Positions 25,177 through 34,698 of a DNA stretch of 64,000 bases are shown piece after piece. The notes under the pieces were generated by a model that saw only the letters and a program-made list of their open reading frames with translations, did not search any database and was not told the DNA's origin. Each line of letters opens with the position of its first letter. Within the stretch, counting starts at the first letter, position 1. The position numbers were made by a program, and so were the translations under genes. Source of the DNA: CAYRFQ01 sp964423615 (GTDB taxonomy: Bacteria > Planctomycetota > Planctomycetia > Gemmatales > Gemmataceae); assembly GCA_964423615.1 (NCBI GenBank), contig CAYRFQ010000002.1, forward strand, positions 177,003 through 241,002, read 5' to 3'.

Positions 25177-28014
25177 ATGTCCAATGAACAACATCGTTCC
25201 GACGAATTGTCCTGGGTCCAGCGTGGGCTATTGGGACTCGTCGGGGTTTCACAACGGTTTCCCAAAACGGTCCTGGTGCTGGTGTTCTTGGGAATAGGCC
25301 TGTCGGTCTATTTGGCCTTGACGCAACTCACCTTCCTGACCCAGCGGAACGACTTGGTAAGCCCCAAACGCGACCATCTACAACGTTGGCGGCAGTACGT
25401 TGCTGAATTCGGCGACGACGATGATATGGTCGTCGTGGTGCGTGGGAACGATGCTCCCGACATGAAGCAAGCTCTTGAGGAACTCGCCCAAAAGCTGCAC
25501 GAACATTCCGATCTGTTCGACCGCGTGTTCTATAAGGTCGATCTGCGGGACCTCCGCAAACGTGCGTTGGTTTACATGCCGACGGAGGAAATCCAGAAGA
25601 TAAACCGTGAACTGGACGAGATGAACGTCATTCTCGTCCCGTGCTTCCTCAATGCTGGAAACCCTCGCTTCGGCTGGGAATCGATAACCCTCTCCAACCT
25701 CATGTGGGAGGTCAACCACAGTCGGCTCTACGTCTGCAAACAGAACGGAGGAGTGAAAGAACGCGAGGCAAAATTCTTTGCCCAAGTGGCCCAAATTTTT
25801 GACTCGGCAACAGAAACTCTGAAAGACCAGAAGAACTACAAAAACCCGTGGCAAGGCGTTTTGCCTGGCCCCCGGAACCGAATTGAGGGTGACGGGGCAA
25901 ATCGGTCTCAGGGATATCAACAAGATCTGCTTGGCCAACCGCAATACTTTACGAGCGAAGACGGTTCACTTGCCTTTTTGTTGGTCCGACCGGCCACCAA
26001 GGATTTGTCTTCGTTCGCCCTAGTCCAGAAAAACGTCGAGGTTTTGCGTGGTTTCCTTGCCGAACTTCGCCAAAAATACCCAAGCCTCGAGTTCGGCCTC
26101 ACGGGTCTGCCAGTGATGGAGAACGACGAGATCGAAGCCTCCCAGATGGACACTTGGCACGCGTCGTGGATGGCGCTCGCTGGGGTTTCGATTTTGTACC
26201 TGTTGGTTTACCGATGCGTCCGTTATCCGGTCCTGACGATAAGTACGCTGCTCGTCGGGATGGTCTGGGTGCTCGGATGGCTCACAGCTACGATTGGCCA
26301 CCTCAACATGCTCTCAGCGACGTTCGGGGTGATGCTCATTGGGATGGGCGACTACGGAGTGTTATTCGTAACTCGGTATGAACAAGAACGGGCCAGAGGT
26401 GTCGATGTGACCCAGGCCCTGCACAATACCACATGCCAGGTCGGTCCGAGCATCTTGACGGCGGCCATCACGACAGCCGTGGCGTTCTTTACGGCCATGT
26501 TCATTGACTTCCGGGCCATCGCGGAACTGGGGTGGATTGCTGGAAGCGGTGTGGTCATGTGTGCCTTGTCGTGCTTCACGTACTTGCCTGCGATGATTCG
26601 GTTAGTGGATCGCAAGCCGGTGGTGACCACACCGGCTACCTTACCAATCTCCACAATGACTGGAGGAACCATCGAACGCGGCTTTCTCCCGGGGGTCACT
26701 CGCCGTCCGTGGATCGTCATCGCATCGGCCTGTCTTGTGGTGGTCGTTTGCGGATATTTCGCATTCAGCGTCAAATACGATCACAACTTATTGCACATGC
26801 AAGCCAAGGGACTCGACTCGGTCAAGTGGGAGCGCATTCTTATCGACAAAACGTCTGGAGCTAGCTGGCACGCGGTTATCTTCACCAACACACGAGAAGA
26901 AGCGATCGACTTGAAGAAACGCTACGAACGGCTTGACGGCGTGAGTAAAGTCGTTGAGGTGGCGTCGCTGATTCCACAAGATCAGGGACTGAAGCTCAAT
27001 TTGATGGAGAACATTTATAGTCGGCTTCAGCGACTCCCAACGCCTGGAGAAATCAAACACAACCCGCCGAAGCTCGAATACCTAGACATGTCGCTTACCG
27101 AATTGATCGAACGGCTTGGTCCATGGGCCAAAAAAGATGCCAACACCAAGCAGCTGAGAGAGAGTCTCATTCGATTCCAGAAACAACTCGGCGAAACTCC
27201 CGAGATCCACACGATAGCCAATCTCAACGTGTTTGAGAACAACCTGACGACCGACCTGTGTCGTGATCTCCACCAGCTCAAGGACGTCTCGCGACCCGAG
27301 GCCATCACTGTGGCGTCGTTACCCAAGAGTTTGCGGGAACGTTACGTTGGTGAAAGCGGGAAATATCTACTCCGCATCTTTGGCAAAGGATCTTTGTGGG
27401 AATTCGGCGAACTTGAAAAGTTCGCGAACAGCATCAAAGAAGTTCACCCGGACGCCACCGGCAAACCATTTTCGACATTGACTGGGCTCAAGTTGGTCCG
27501 TGATGGCTTCAAGTGGGCTGGCATCTACGCCTTGATTGCGATGATCATCGTGTTGCTTGTGGACTTCCGTAACGCATCCCACGCCGGGCTTGCGCTCATT
27601 CCGCTTGTTATCGGGATCGTTGTGTCATTGGGCATCATGGGGTTGTTTGGACTGCCATTAAACCCGGCTAATATGATTGCCATCCCGCTCATCCTTGGCG
27701 TTGGTGCGGACAACGGCATTCACATCGTTCACGATTATTTAACGCGACAACGCCAAAAACGCTACACTTTGAGTTTCAGCACGGGACGAGGAATCATGGT
27801 CGCTGCGTTGACCACCATCATCGGATTTGGGACTCTGATGATATCGCATCACCGAGGACTGGCAAGCCTGGGATTGCTTCTGACCATCGGCGTGAGTTGC
27901 TGCATGTTGACGGCGTTAGTATTCCTGCCCGCACTATTACGTATCCTCACGAGAGAACGCTCCGGTTCGAACGAAGCAACGGGTCCGAAGGTGTTTTCCA
28001 GTCGAGCCGCTTGA
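25177..28014 (+). CDS. RND/MMPL-superfamily transporter (HpnN-like)
   Basis: The 945-residue protein shows two RND halves, each with a membrane helix, a large extracytoplasmic loop and five further helices. Motifs in the membrane cores include FGVMLIGMGDYGVLFVTRYE and IPLILGVGADNGIHIVHDYL, the repeated Gly/Asp pattern of MMPL and hopanoid-type RND exporters. Such proteins move lipids or hydrophobic compounds out of the inner membrane; the exact cargo is unknown, and hopanoid genes are not in view. I chose ATG 25177, preceded at 12 bases by AGGAGG; a longer version from 25009 adds a basic, noncoding-like stretch. It may still be part of the ArsR-controlled group, although a 320-base leader separates it. 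Confidence 0.85.
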   Translation: MSNEQHRSDELSWVQRGLLGLVGVSQRFPKTVLVLVFLGIGLSVYLALTQLTFLTQRNDLVSPKRDHLQRWRQYVAEFGDDDDMVVVVRGNDAPDMKQALEELAQKLHEHSDLFDRVFYKVDLRDLRKRALVYMPTEEIQKINRELDEMNVILVPCFLNAGNPRFGWESITLSNLMWEVNHSRLYVCKQNGGVKEREAKFFAQVAQIFDSATETLKDQKNYKNPWQGVLPGPRNRIEGDGANRSQGYQQDLLGQPQYFTSEDGSLAFLLVRPATKDLSSFALVQKNVEVLRGFLAELRQKYPSLEFGLTGLPVMENDEIEASQMDTWHASWMALAGVSILYLLVYRCVRYPVLTISTLLVGMVWVLGWLTATIGHLNMLSATFGVMLIGMGDYGVLFVTRYEQERARGVDVTQALHNTTCQVGPSILTAAITTAVAFFTAMFIDFRAIAELGWIAGSGVVMCALSCFTYLPAMIRLVDRKPVVTTPATLPISTMTGGTIERGFLPGVTRRPWIVIASACLVVVVCGYFAFSVKYDHNLLHMQAKGLDSVKWERILIDKTSGASWHAVIFTNTREEAIDLKKRYERLDGVSKVVEVASLIPQDQGLKLNLMENIYSRLQRLPTPGEIKHNPPKLEYLDMSLTELIERLGPWAKKDANTKQLRESLIRFQKQLGETPEIHTIANLNVFENNLTTDLCRDLHQLKDVSRPEAITVASLPKSLRERYVGESGKYLLRIFGKGSLWEFGELEKFANSIKEVHPDATGKPFSTLTGLKLVRDGFKWAGIYALIAMIIVLLVDFRNASHAGLALIPLVIGIVVSLGIMGLFGLPLNPANMIAIPLILGVGADNGIHIVHDYLTRQRQKRYTLSFSTGRGIMVAALTTIIGFGTLMISHHRGLASLGLLLTIGVSCCMLTALVFLPALLRILTRERSGSNEATGPKVFSSRAA

Positions 28015-28125
28015 GAACCAAACCGAAACTCATTTCGCACCGGAGATGCCGGGCATTCCCTGTCGAGTGAATCCTCAACTACCCAATACCGCCGAACCTC
28101 AGGCCAATGGGTTTCCCGGCAATGG

Positions 28126-28473
28126 TTATACAGCCTCGATCCCCACGACGATGTCCCTCAACGCAAATAGCTCGACGAAGAGTTCGGCTCGCTCTTTGTG
28201 TGTGACGATCAGGGTAGCTCGCCCTTCATAGTGGGCTTGCCACATTTTGTGAGTCGCTTCTGTTTTACAAAACCGCAACAGTTCCATGACGGCACGGACA
28301 ATGGCCATCATCGAGTGAGTCGTGTTTTGTAATAGGATGACACGATAGGGTGGAAGAACGAACCGCTGGGTCGCCTTACTCGATCCCGAATGCGTTCCGA
28401 ACTTGGCTCGTGTGCAGGTTGGTTGCCTGCGGGCGGGTTTAAAAGCGCCGCGGTCGGTTGGTTGCGAGTTCAT
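28126..28473 (-). CDS. clpS: ClpS-like protease adaptor with altered degron pocket
   Basis: The 115-residue protein fits ClpS, the adaptor that hands N-degron substrates to ClpA/ClpC: after a basic, unstructured N-terminus of about 40 residues come PYRVILLQNTTHSMMAIV, MWQAHYEGRATLIVTHKERA and the end strand VVGIEAV. The Met and the pocket His (QAHYEGRA) are kept, but the usual Asn-Asp-Asp triplet reads Gln-Asn-Thr, so the site that grips the free alpha-amino group is changed. It converges on the RND gene. GAGGGCGG precedes the ATG. It could be a ClpS2-type variant with different specificity. Confidence 0.75.
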   Translation of the reverse strand: MNSQPTDRGAFKPARRQPTCTRAKFGTHSGSSKATQRFVLPPYRVILLQNTTHSMMAIVRAVMELLRFCKTEATHKMWQAHYEGRATLIVTHKERAELFVELFALRDIVVGIEAV

Positions 28474-29022
28474 GGCCGCCCTCGTGAGAATCGGATCAGG
28501 AAGTGATCAATTCGAGTCGGACCTCAATGATATTGAAGCTCGGGGTCGAGTATACCGTCACAAGTACGCTCGAATGAAGGTAGGCTGTCGGCCCTCCACG
28601 GAATTTACACATTCTCCGGAATGTTTATTGTAGCTGAAACGGTTATGCAAGAAATAGAGAATGTACAGGATCGTTTTGTGGTTCGTGAGTTCCCATGATT
28701 CTCCTTTTTTGCATTCAGCTTGGATGGCAAACTCGACTCTCCTTACTTCCTCTCGAAACGATGCCTTGGTTCCAAGGACATACAATCAGACTTGCTAAAA
28801 AGTATATAAACCAGGCGTTTTCACCCGATGAAATCCAGGCAATCATTTTTTTTGTTCCAATCTTAAACTCCTCTATATAATGCCCTCTTTGAAAGAGAAT
28901 ACGAACAACAGAGGGCAGTTTTTCGGGTGTTGATGACCCCGAACCTGACCAGTTTAGGCGGCCCAACATTCCAACCGAGAGAGTCTGCAATCTGCGATCT
29001 GCAATCATGAAAGGAGCTTGGC
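28474..29022. other. Divergent intergenic region before the large membrane protein
   Basis: No gene found. TATAAT at 28876-28881 with TTGTTC at 28852-28857 (18-base spacer) is a fair promoter for the gene at 29023, leaving a leader of about 140 bases. Confidence 0.4.
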
Positions 29023-31308
29023 ATGGCCGAGGAGCAAATTGGGTTACGAAGAGATGAGAATCAGGGTTTGGGGCCGTGGACAAAGTTGTTTTCCGCGTTC
29101 AAGGTGGCACTCGACCCCAAGAAGCTGGTCCTGGCGGCGGCCGGAATTTTGGTCATGGCGTTTGGATGGTGGATGATTTCAACGTTCTTTTACAGCTTCA
29201 ATTCAACCCCACCGACCTGGCAAGACTATCGAGAGAAGTACGAGGAGGAGAAAGTTGCTGACGCCTGGAAAGATTTCAAACGAGATTTAAACCGCTGGAC
29301 GCTGCTCCATCGATTGGCTGGGACTCAACCGGACTTGACTGCAGAGGACAAGGACAAGTACCGCATCAGCGCTGTCGATTTTGCCAAGGAATACACCGAG
29401 TTCGAGGCCATCAACGGCGAATTGCAGTCGATTCGAAAGTCCACCAGCCTCCGCAACAATAAAGTCAAAGTGGAGGACAAAAAAGCCTTTCTCTTGTTTG
29501 AATATGACTCGGACGAAGCCCCTGTTACGGTTAAATCTGACAAACCCGGTAGCGAAGTCGTTTCTCGGCTGCGAGAGGTATCGCTCAAAGAACTCTACGA
29601 TGCCATGAAGAAGGCGAAAGTGAGCGCGACGGAAGACACGACGATGATGCTCGCTGGACTTTCCTTGACGGTACGTGGGACGGGCGATGGTGACCAGGGA
29701 TCTAAACCTGGGACCCGCGCTCATGGCTTCATTCATTGGTATGAGCTGAACACCGAGACGATCGAAGGAATCAAAAGCCGCATTACCGCGTACATCCAAC
29801 AACGCAAGCTCAAAAAAGCGGAAACCCTTCGCCAAGCCCTTGCCCTACTGCAACTCGAGCGAGAGGAGCAATACAAGCCCGCGGGGTATTTGCGAACTTG
29901 GCCGTGGTTCGAACAGCGTGGCAACAATCCATTCTTGATTGTGGCGAGTCTCAGTTCGACATCTGGAGTCAAACGTCCGTGGGGCAATGGAAATATCATT
30001 CCCTGGCTGATCAGTGACCAAGTGCCGGTGATGATCGAACCTTTGATCAAACTCCTGACTCCCGTGATCTACTTGTTTCACCCCTCAGCGGATAGCTTGT
30101 GGAACCGACTGTACCTTCTATGTGTGTTGTTCTGGACGCTAGCGACTTGGGCCTTCTTTGGTGGAGCCATCACTCGGATGGCTGTCGTCCAAGTGGCGCG
30201 CCATAACGAAAAGGTCGGCCTTCGAGACGCCTTTACGTTCGCCTGTCGTCGCTATAAGTCGTACTTTCTGTGCCAATTCCTGCCGATGATTTTCCTGGGC
30301 TTTTTGGCCCTCTTGCTCGGAATTTTCGGTTTCTTCGAGAACCTCTTGGTTGGTGTGGGTGACATCTTGCTGACGGCGGTCTTTTTGCCTTTGGCTTTGC
30401 TTTTCGGGTTGATCATGGCCGTTGTTCTGATCGGGCTGATCGGATGGCCGCTGATGTACACGACGATTAGCGCCGAGGGGACAGACAGCTTCGACGCCAT
30501 CAGTCGTTCGTACAGCTACGTGTTCCAAGCCCCCTGGTATTACCTCGGTTATTGTTTGCTTGCTGTCCTTTACGGGGCAGCGCTGGTGTTCTTCGTTGGG
30601 TTGATGGGTTCCTTGACGGTCTACCTGACGAAATTCGGAATGAGTCTCTTCCCGATCGTACCCAACCGCGATCCGTCCATGCTGTTCATGTGGGCTCCGA
30701 CGTCTTACGGTTGGCGAGACTTGCTGCTGTACCAAGCTCCCCACGCCATTCCGCAAAAAGTCGTGCTGCCATCCGGTGAAGTCATCGAGTCGGCGTATCG
30801 GTTGAGTCCAGATTATCTCTCGACCCTTCAGATCCATAATTACATTGGTGCGTTCTTCGTTGCGTTCTGGACGTACATGTTGTTCCTCGTCGTGATTGGA
30901 TTTGGGTATAGCTTCTTCTGGACGGCGACGTCGGTCATCTACCTGCTGATGCGTCGGGAAGTCGATGATACCGAAATGGACGAAATCCATTTTGAGGAGG
31001 AGGACCTCGAAACTCCTTACACGGCGACGCCAGGAGGAGCCCCCGAAGGAGCCGGAACGACAGGCCTGCCGATGGTTCCTTCTCAAACATCGATCCAACC
31101 AGGAGCAACTCCAACGAATCCTCCGTCGTCGAGTGTCGTCCCTGCCGAAGAAACTCCGTCGACCCCGACTTCGGAAAGCTCCAGCGAGGGCAACGCCTCA
31201 GACACGACTTCGGCAACCGAGGACGCAGACAAAAGTGGATCGAATGGAGAATCCGATGGCGAAAAGACCGAAGGGGAAGAGAAAGAGAAAGAGAGAGAGG
31301 AATCCTGA
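29023..31308 (+). CDS. Large planctomycete-type multi-pass membrane protein, unknown function
   Basis: The 761-residue protein has an N-terminal helix (LVLAAAGILVMAFGWWMI), a soluble domain of about 280 residues, then about seven membrane segments, including LYLLCVLFWTLATWAFFGGA, FLPMIFLGFLALLLGIFGFF, LLTAVFLPLALLFGLIMAVV and YIGAFFVAFWTYMLFLVVIG. The C-terminal 130 residues are a disordered tail rich in Pro, Ser, Thr and Glu. The middle loop FTFACRRYKSYFLCQF and DAISRSYSYVFQAPWYYLGY recall uncharacterised planctomycete membrane proteins. AAAGGAG precedes the ATG. I cannot assign a substrate. Confidence 0.8.
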   Translation: MAEEQIGLRRDENQGLGPWTKLFSAFKVALDPKKLVLAAAGILVMAFGWWMISTFFYSFNSTPPTWQDYREKYEEEKVADAWKDFKRDLNRWTLLHRLAGTQPDLTAEDKDKYRISAVDFAKEYTEFEAINGELQSIRKSTSLRNNKVKVEDKKAFLLFEYDSDEAPVTVKSDKPGSEVVSRLREVSLKELYDAMKKAKVSATEDTTMMLAGLSLTVRGTGDGDQGSKPGTRAHGFIHWYELNTETIEGIKSRITAYIQQRKLKKAETLRQALALLQLEREEQYKPAGYLRTWPWFEQRGNNPFLIVASLSSTSGVKRPWGNGNIIPWLISDQVPVMIEPLIKLLTPVIYLFHPSADSLWNRLYLLCVLFWTLATWAFFGGAITRMAVVQVARHNEKVGLRDAFTFACRRYKSYFLCQFLPMIFLGFLALLLGIFGFFENLLVGVGDILLTAVFLPLALLFGLIMAVVLIGLIGWPLMYTTISAEGTDSFDAISRSYSYVFQAPWYYLGYCLLAVLYGAALVFFVGLMGSLTVYLTKFGMSLFPIVPNRDPSMLFMWAPTSYGWRDLLLYQAPHAIPQKVVLPSGEVIESAYRLSPDYLSTLQIHNYIGAFFVAFWTYMLFLVVIGFGYSFFWTATSVIYLLMRREVDDTEMDEIHFEEEDLETPYTATPGGAPEGAGTTGLPMVPSQTSIQPGATPTNPPSSSVVPAEETPSTPTSESSSEGNASDTTSATEDADKSGSNGESDGEKTEGEEKEKEREES

Positions 31309-31404
31309 TTCGGTCGGATCGTGAAATTCTCAACGCATCGAGGGGCGTGACGGGATCGACTCGTTTCGTCAGCTTCTCGATGCCATCATTAGACAGGAGA
31401 ATGC

Positions 31405-32394
31405 ATGCCAAGGCCGGTGATCCTGTTCACGGGACAATGGAGTGATATGCCGTTCGAGGAACTCGCTGCGAAAGTGAGTGAATGGGGATACCAGGGGCTC
31501 GATCTGTGTTGCTGGGGAGACCATTTCGAGGTCCAGCGTGCCCTCAGTGACGATACGTATTGCCAACGAAAGTTAGAACTCCTTGGCGAACTCGATTTGC
31601 AAGTTCCGGTGCTGAGCAACCACAAAGTGGGTCAAGCCGTTTGCGACCACATCGACGAACGGCACCGTAACTTGCTCCCGGATTACGTATGGGACGACGG
31701 TGACCCGACCGCCGTCCAAGAACGAGCGGCGGAAGAAATGCTGGATACCATCCGGGCCGCCGAAAAATTTGGAGTCAGTGTGGTCGGCGGCTTCAGCGGT
31801 TCGAGATTGTGGTCGTACGTTGCCGGATATCCCGGACCGAGCCCTCAGCAAGTTCAGGCGGCATTGGAGGATTTCGTAGAGCGTTGGACGCCGATCTTCG
31901 ATCTTTGTCACGAGACAGGAATTCGCTACGCTCTCGAAGTACATCCGGGACAATTGGCCTTCGACCTTTACACGACCGAGATGGTTCTCGACGCCGTCGA
32001 TGGTCGTGAAGAACTTGGGCTCCTGTTCGACCCAAGTCATCTCCACTGGCAAGGAATCGATCCTGTCGAATTTCTCAGACGTTTTCGAGACAAAATTTAC
32101 CACGTGCACATCAAGGATGCCGCCATTTCTCTTAACGGTCGCTCGGGACTCTTGAACTCGTATCTTCCGGCAGGCGATCCTCGCCGCGGTTGGGAGTTTC
32201 GGTCACCAGGTCGAGGCGGCGTCGATTGGGAGTCTGTCATCCGAACGCTCAACGAAATTCGCTACGAGGGTCCACTTGCGGTCGAATGGAAGGACGTGGG
32301 AATGGATCGCGAGTACGGCGCCGAGGAGGCATGCCGGTTTGTCAAGCGTTTGGATTTTGAGCCACCTCAACTCGACGATCACCCCTTCGAGTGA
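31405..32394 (+). CDS. Sugar phosphate isomerase/epimerase (xylose isomerase-like TIM barrel)
   Basis: The 329-residue AP_endonuc_2 superfamily barrel has the strand motifs WGYQGLDLCCWGDHFE, VPVLSNHKVGQAVCDH, IRYALEVHPGQLAFDL with the metal Glu, LGLLFDPSHLHWQGID with Asp and His, YHVHIKDA with His and Asp, and GPLAVEWKDVG with the final Glu. These fit a divalent-metal sugar isomerase or epimerase, or a related inosose dehydratase-type enzyme; the substrate is not determinable. ACAGGAGAA precedes the ATG. It lies 96 bases after the large membrane protein gene on the same strand. Confidence 0.88.
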   Translation: MPRPVILFTGQWSDMPFEELAAKVSEWGYQGLDLCCWGDHFEVQRALSDDTYCQRKLELLGELDLQVPVLSNHKVGQAVCDHIDERHRNLLPDYVWDDGDPTAVQERAAEEMLDTIRAAEKFGVSVVGGFSGSRLWSYVAGYPGPSPQQVQAALEDFVERWTPIFDLCHETGIRYALEVHPGQLAFDLYTTEMVLDAVDGREELGLLFDPSHLHWQGIDPVEFLRRFRDKIYHVHIKDAAISLNGRSGLLNSYLPAGDPRRGWEFRSPGRGGVDWESVIRTLNEIRYEGPLAVEWKDVGMDREYGAEEACRFVKRLDFEPPQLDDHPFE

Positions 32395-32677
32395 GACAAT
32401 AGCAATAACATGCGGGACTTTTGCGGCCTTGTGTGAATGACTTCCTCGGTGAAAAAATCGAGGCACTCGGTTTTGTGTTTGAGCGATTGGAGACGATGAA
32501 GTCTTGTCGTCTGGAACGGTTACATAGATTGGTAGACACAAGGAATCTGTGCGAGTCCAAATTCCGAAAGTAGTTTCCGTCACCTCTGGGTTTGAGCACG
32601 CCATCACGGTGGAAGTGATTCGGTAAATTTGTAGCGATCTAACGTTGTTTTGTGGAATTGCTCTGGAGTGCAGAAAA

Positions 32678-32965
32678 ATGCCCGATCCGAATCGTGACGT
32701 CCAATACAATGACCAAGTCAAAGCCAAGTGGACCGACCAATACGTGAAGGTCAAAGCTGGTTTTTCCGAACTCGCTCGTTGGGAAGGCTTGATCGGTCGT
32801 GTCGTCACTGTCAACTTCAACGGCAAGGCTGTGATTGATTTCCAAGATGGCGGGTGGTACGACGTGACGGCCTCCGAAGAGTTCCTGGAGTTTGTTCCCA
32901 AGGAAGAAGCCGAGATGTCCTACAAAAATGTCAACAGTGCCCAGGTCATTCCTGAAAAACAGTAA
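32678..32965 (+). CDS. Small conserved hypothetical protein
   Basis: The 95-residue acidic protein (MPDPNRDVQYNDQVKAKW, then GRVVTVNFNGKAVIDFQDGG, then DVTASEEFLEFVP) looks like a small beta-barrel fold. No signal or membrane segment is present. A GGAG motif lies 10 bases before the ATG at 32678, and the frame upstream is not needed. It sits 30 bases before the glutamine amidotransferase gene and may be co-transcribed with it. The function is unknown. Confidence 0.75.
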   Translation: MPDPNRDVQYNDQVKAKWTDQYVKVKAGFSELARWEGLIGRVVTVNFNGKAVIDFQDGGWYDVTASEEFLEFVPKEEAEMSYKNVNSAQVIPEKQ

Positions 32966-32995
32966 GCAAGAACGCGACTTCACAGATAGCTATTT

Positions 32996-33568
32996 ATGTT
33001 AGTTCTCATCGATAATTATGACTCGTTTACCTACAACTTGGTTCAACGTTTGGGCGAGTTGGATCCTTACATACGGCTCGAAGTCTTCCGAAACGACAAG
33101 GTTACCCCGGAAGAGATCGTTGCCCGAAACCCCACCCATATCATCATCTCCCCTGGCCCATGTACGCCGCTCGAAGCAGGGATATCGAACGAGATCATTC
33201 AAAACTTCTGCGAGAAAATTCCCGTCCTCGGCGTTTGTCTTGGCCATCAGTGCATAGGTCACGTGTTTGGCGGAAAGGTCATCCGCAACACACGAATCAT
33301 GCACGGTAAGACGTCATGGATACACCACGACGGCGAGGGTGTCTTCCACGGCCTGAGCAACCCTTTCGAAGCCACACGTTACCACAGCCTCGTGATCGAA
33401 CGCGCGACATTCCACAATCCTGACTTTCAGATCAGTGCGTGGACCGAAGAAGGCGAGATCATGGGTGTTCGACACAAGTCAAAGCCTTTGCACGGAGTCC
33501 AGTTCCACCCCGAAAGTTTCCTGACGATGGAAGGCCCGAAACTACTGCAGAATTTTATTTCGCTGTAA
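32996..33568 (+). CDS. trpG: Glutamine amidotransferase, anthranilate/aminodeoxychorismate synthase component II
   Basis: The 190-residue class I glutamine amidotransferase starts MLVLIDNYDSFTYNLVQ and carries the oxyanion loop IISPGPCTPLEAGIS, nucleophile Cys in PVLGVCLGHQCIGHVFGG and catalytic His-Glu in HGVQFHPESFLT. It supplies ammonia to a chorismate-using partner for tryptophan (TrpE) or folate (PabB) synthesis. TrpG and PabA cannot be told apart here because the partner gene is not adjacent, so either symbol is possible. Confidence 0.92.
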   Translation: MLVLIDNYDSFTYNLVQRLGELDPYIRLEVFRNDKVTPEEIVARNPTHIIISPGPCTPLEAGISNEIIQNFCEKIPVLGVCLGHQCIGHVFGGKVIRNTRIMHGKTSWIHHDGEGVFHGLSNPFEATRYHSLVIERATFHNPDFQISAWTEEGEIMGVRHKSKPLHGVQFHPESFLTMEGPKLLQNFISL

Positions 33569-33614
33569 CTGCTTGTGACAATTATCGAGAAACTGGGTCA
33601 GGGAGTAGGGTCGC

Positions 33615-34646
33615 ATGGCCGAACAAAATCCATGGGATCGTGCCGGGCGATCGGCCGTTCGCCTTGACCCAGAGGCGTTCTTCGAATGGGCGTTAAATCT
33701 GCCACGAGAGGAACTCTGGTTTCGTGGTTGGTTAGATACACGCAACGTCCCGCGTGCTGAAGATGCCGACCAGATTCGCGACACTGTTGCGAGGATTGCT
33801 GATCTCGACGAAAACGGAGAACCTTGGGCAATAGTCGTGGAAATTCAATCGAGGCCAGATCCCAACATTCTGGGGCGTATCAATGGATACTGCGGTTCCC
33901 TGTGGGAAGAGCAAAAGCCCGATCCAGAACCCGGAAGTCGATTTTGGGTCGGCGCTCTCGTTGTGAATCTCGAGAAACGAGGACGAGAAATTCCTCGTCG
34001 ACAGTTGTCTCGCACGGACGTTGAATCGTTGACACCACCGAAGACATTCAACCTGGTTGATCAAGATGCCAACACAACACTCGAGAAGATCGAAACGGGC
34101 AAATTGGGACTGGCGGTTTTATCCTGGATTCCCTTAACTCAGGGAGGTGATCGCCCCGATATAATTAGGAGGTGGAAATCACTTGGAATGACCGAATCGG
34201 ACGACCAACGGCGGGCCCACTACGGAGCGTTGGTCTTGTTCTTTGCGGAAAAAGCCGATTGTTTGGATGTTTGGAAAGAAGCCCTCAAGGAGTGGAACGT
34301 GGAAGAATCTGTGATTCTCAACGAGTGGACGAAAAAAGCCGAAGAACGAGGCTACGCCAAGGGGCAAGAGGTTGGCCTTGAAAAAGGCGAACAGATTGGG
34401 ATCCAAAAAGGCGAACAGATTGGGATCCAAAAAGGCGAACAGATTGGGATCCAAAAAGGCGAGCAGATCGGAATCCTCAACACCCTCTCCATTGCTCTCC
34501 GGTTGAAGTTTGGGGATGAGGGCCTCGCGCTGGTCGATGAGTTAAAGAACGTGAACTCACTTGAGAAACTTCGAGAAGTTCAACAAGCCATCCTAGACGT
34601 CGGAACTCTGGAAGACCTAAGAAAAATCATCGTAAACGATGACTGA
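33615..34646 (+). CDS. Rpn-like / PD-(D/E)XK nuclease-family protein with tandem repeat
   Basis: The 343-residue protein has a nuclease-like N-terminal region with WAIVVEIQSRPDPN, the Glu-x-Gln core found in Rpn/PD-(D/E)XK transposase-like proteins, and a Trp-rich approach (FFEWALNLPREELWFRGW). Residues about 251-287 consist of the 8-residue unit KGEQIGIQ repeated four times, followed by a short helical tail (ALRLKFGDEGLALVDEL). Rpn proteins promote recombination and often carry such C-terminal hinge repeats. The family call is moderate because the full nuclease motif is not clear. It follows the TrpG/PabA gene by 46 bases and converges on queA. Confidence 0.6.
   Translation: MAEQNPWDRAGRSAVRLDPEAFFEWALNLPREELWFRGWLDTRNVPRAEDADQIRDTVARIADLDENGEPWAIVVEIQSRPDPNILGRINGYCGSLWEEQKPDPEPGSRFWVGALVVNLEKRGREIPRRQLSRTDVESLTPPKTFNLVDQDANTTLEKIETGKLGLAVLSWIPLTQGGDRPDIIRRWKSLGMTESDDQRRAHYGALVLFFAEKADCLDVWKEALKEWNVEESVILNEWTKKAEERGYAKGQEVGLEKGEQIGIQKGEQIGIQKGEQIGIQKGEQIGILNTLSIALRLKFGDEGLALVDELKNVNSLEKLREVQQAILDVGTLEDLRKIIVNDD
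34381..34476 (+). repeat. Four 24-bp direct repeats inside the Rpn-like gene
   Basis: Three identical 24-base units (34381-34404, 34405-34428, 34429-34452) and one diverged unit (34453-34476), in frame. Identity at the DNA level suggests recent slippage or unequal exchange, so repeat number may vary between strains. Confidence 0.95.
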
Positions 34647-34698
34647 ACAACACAAGAATCTGCAAAAGACATCGACGGTAATTCTGAATTTCTCCTGT

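Noticed and set aside
30139..31098. 319-codon minus-strand frame opposite the large membrane protein
   Set aside because: Pure antisense shadow, rich in Arg, Gln and Glu as expected from the complement of hydrophobic codons.
34381..34476. Possible CRISPR-like direct repeats
   Set aside because: Units are contiguous without spacers and encode an in-frame octapeptide repeat.
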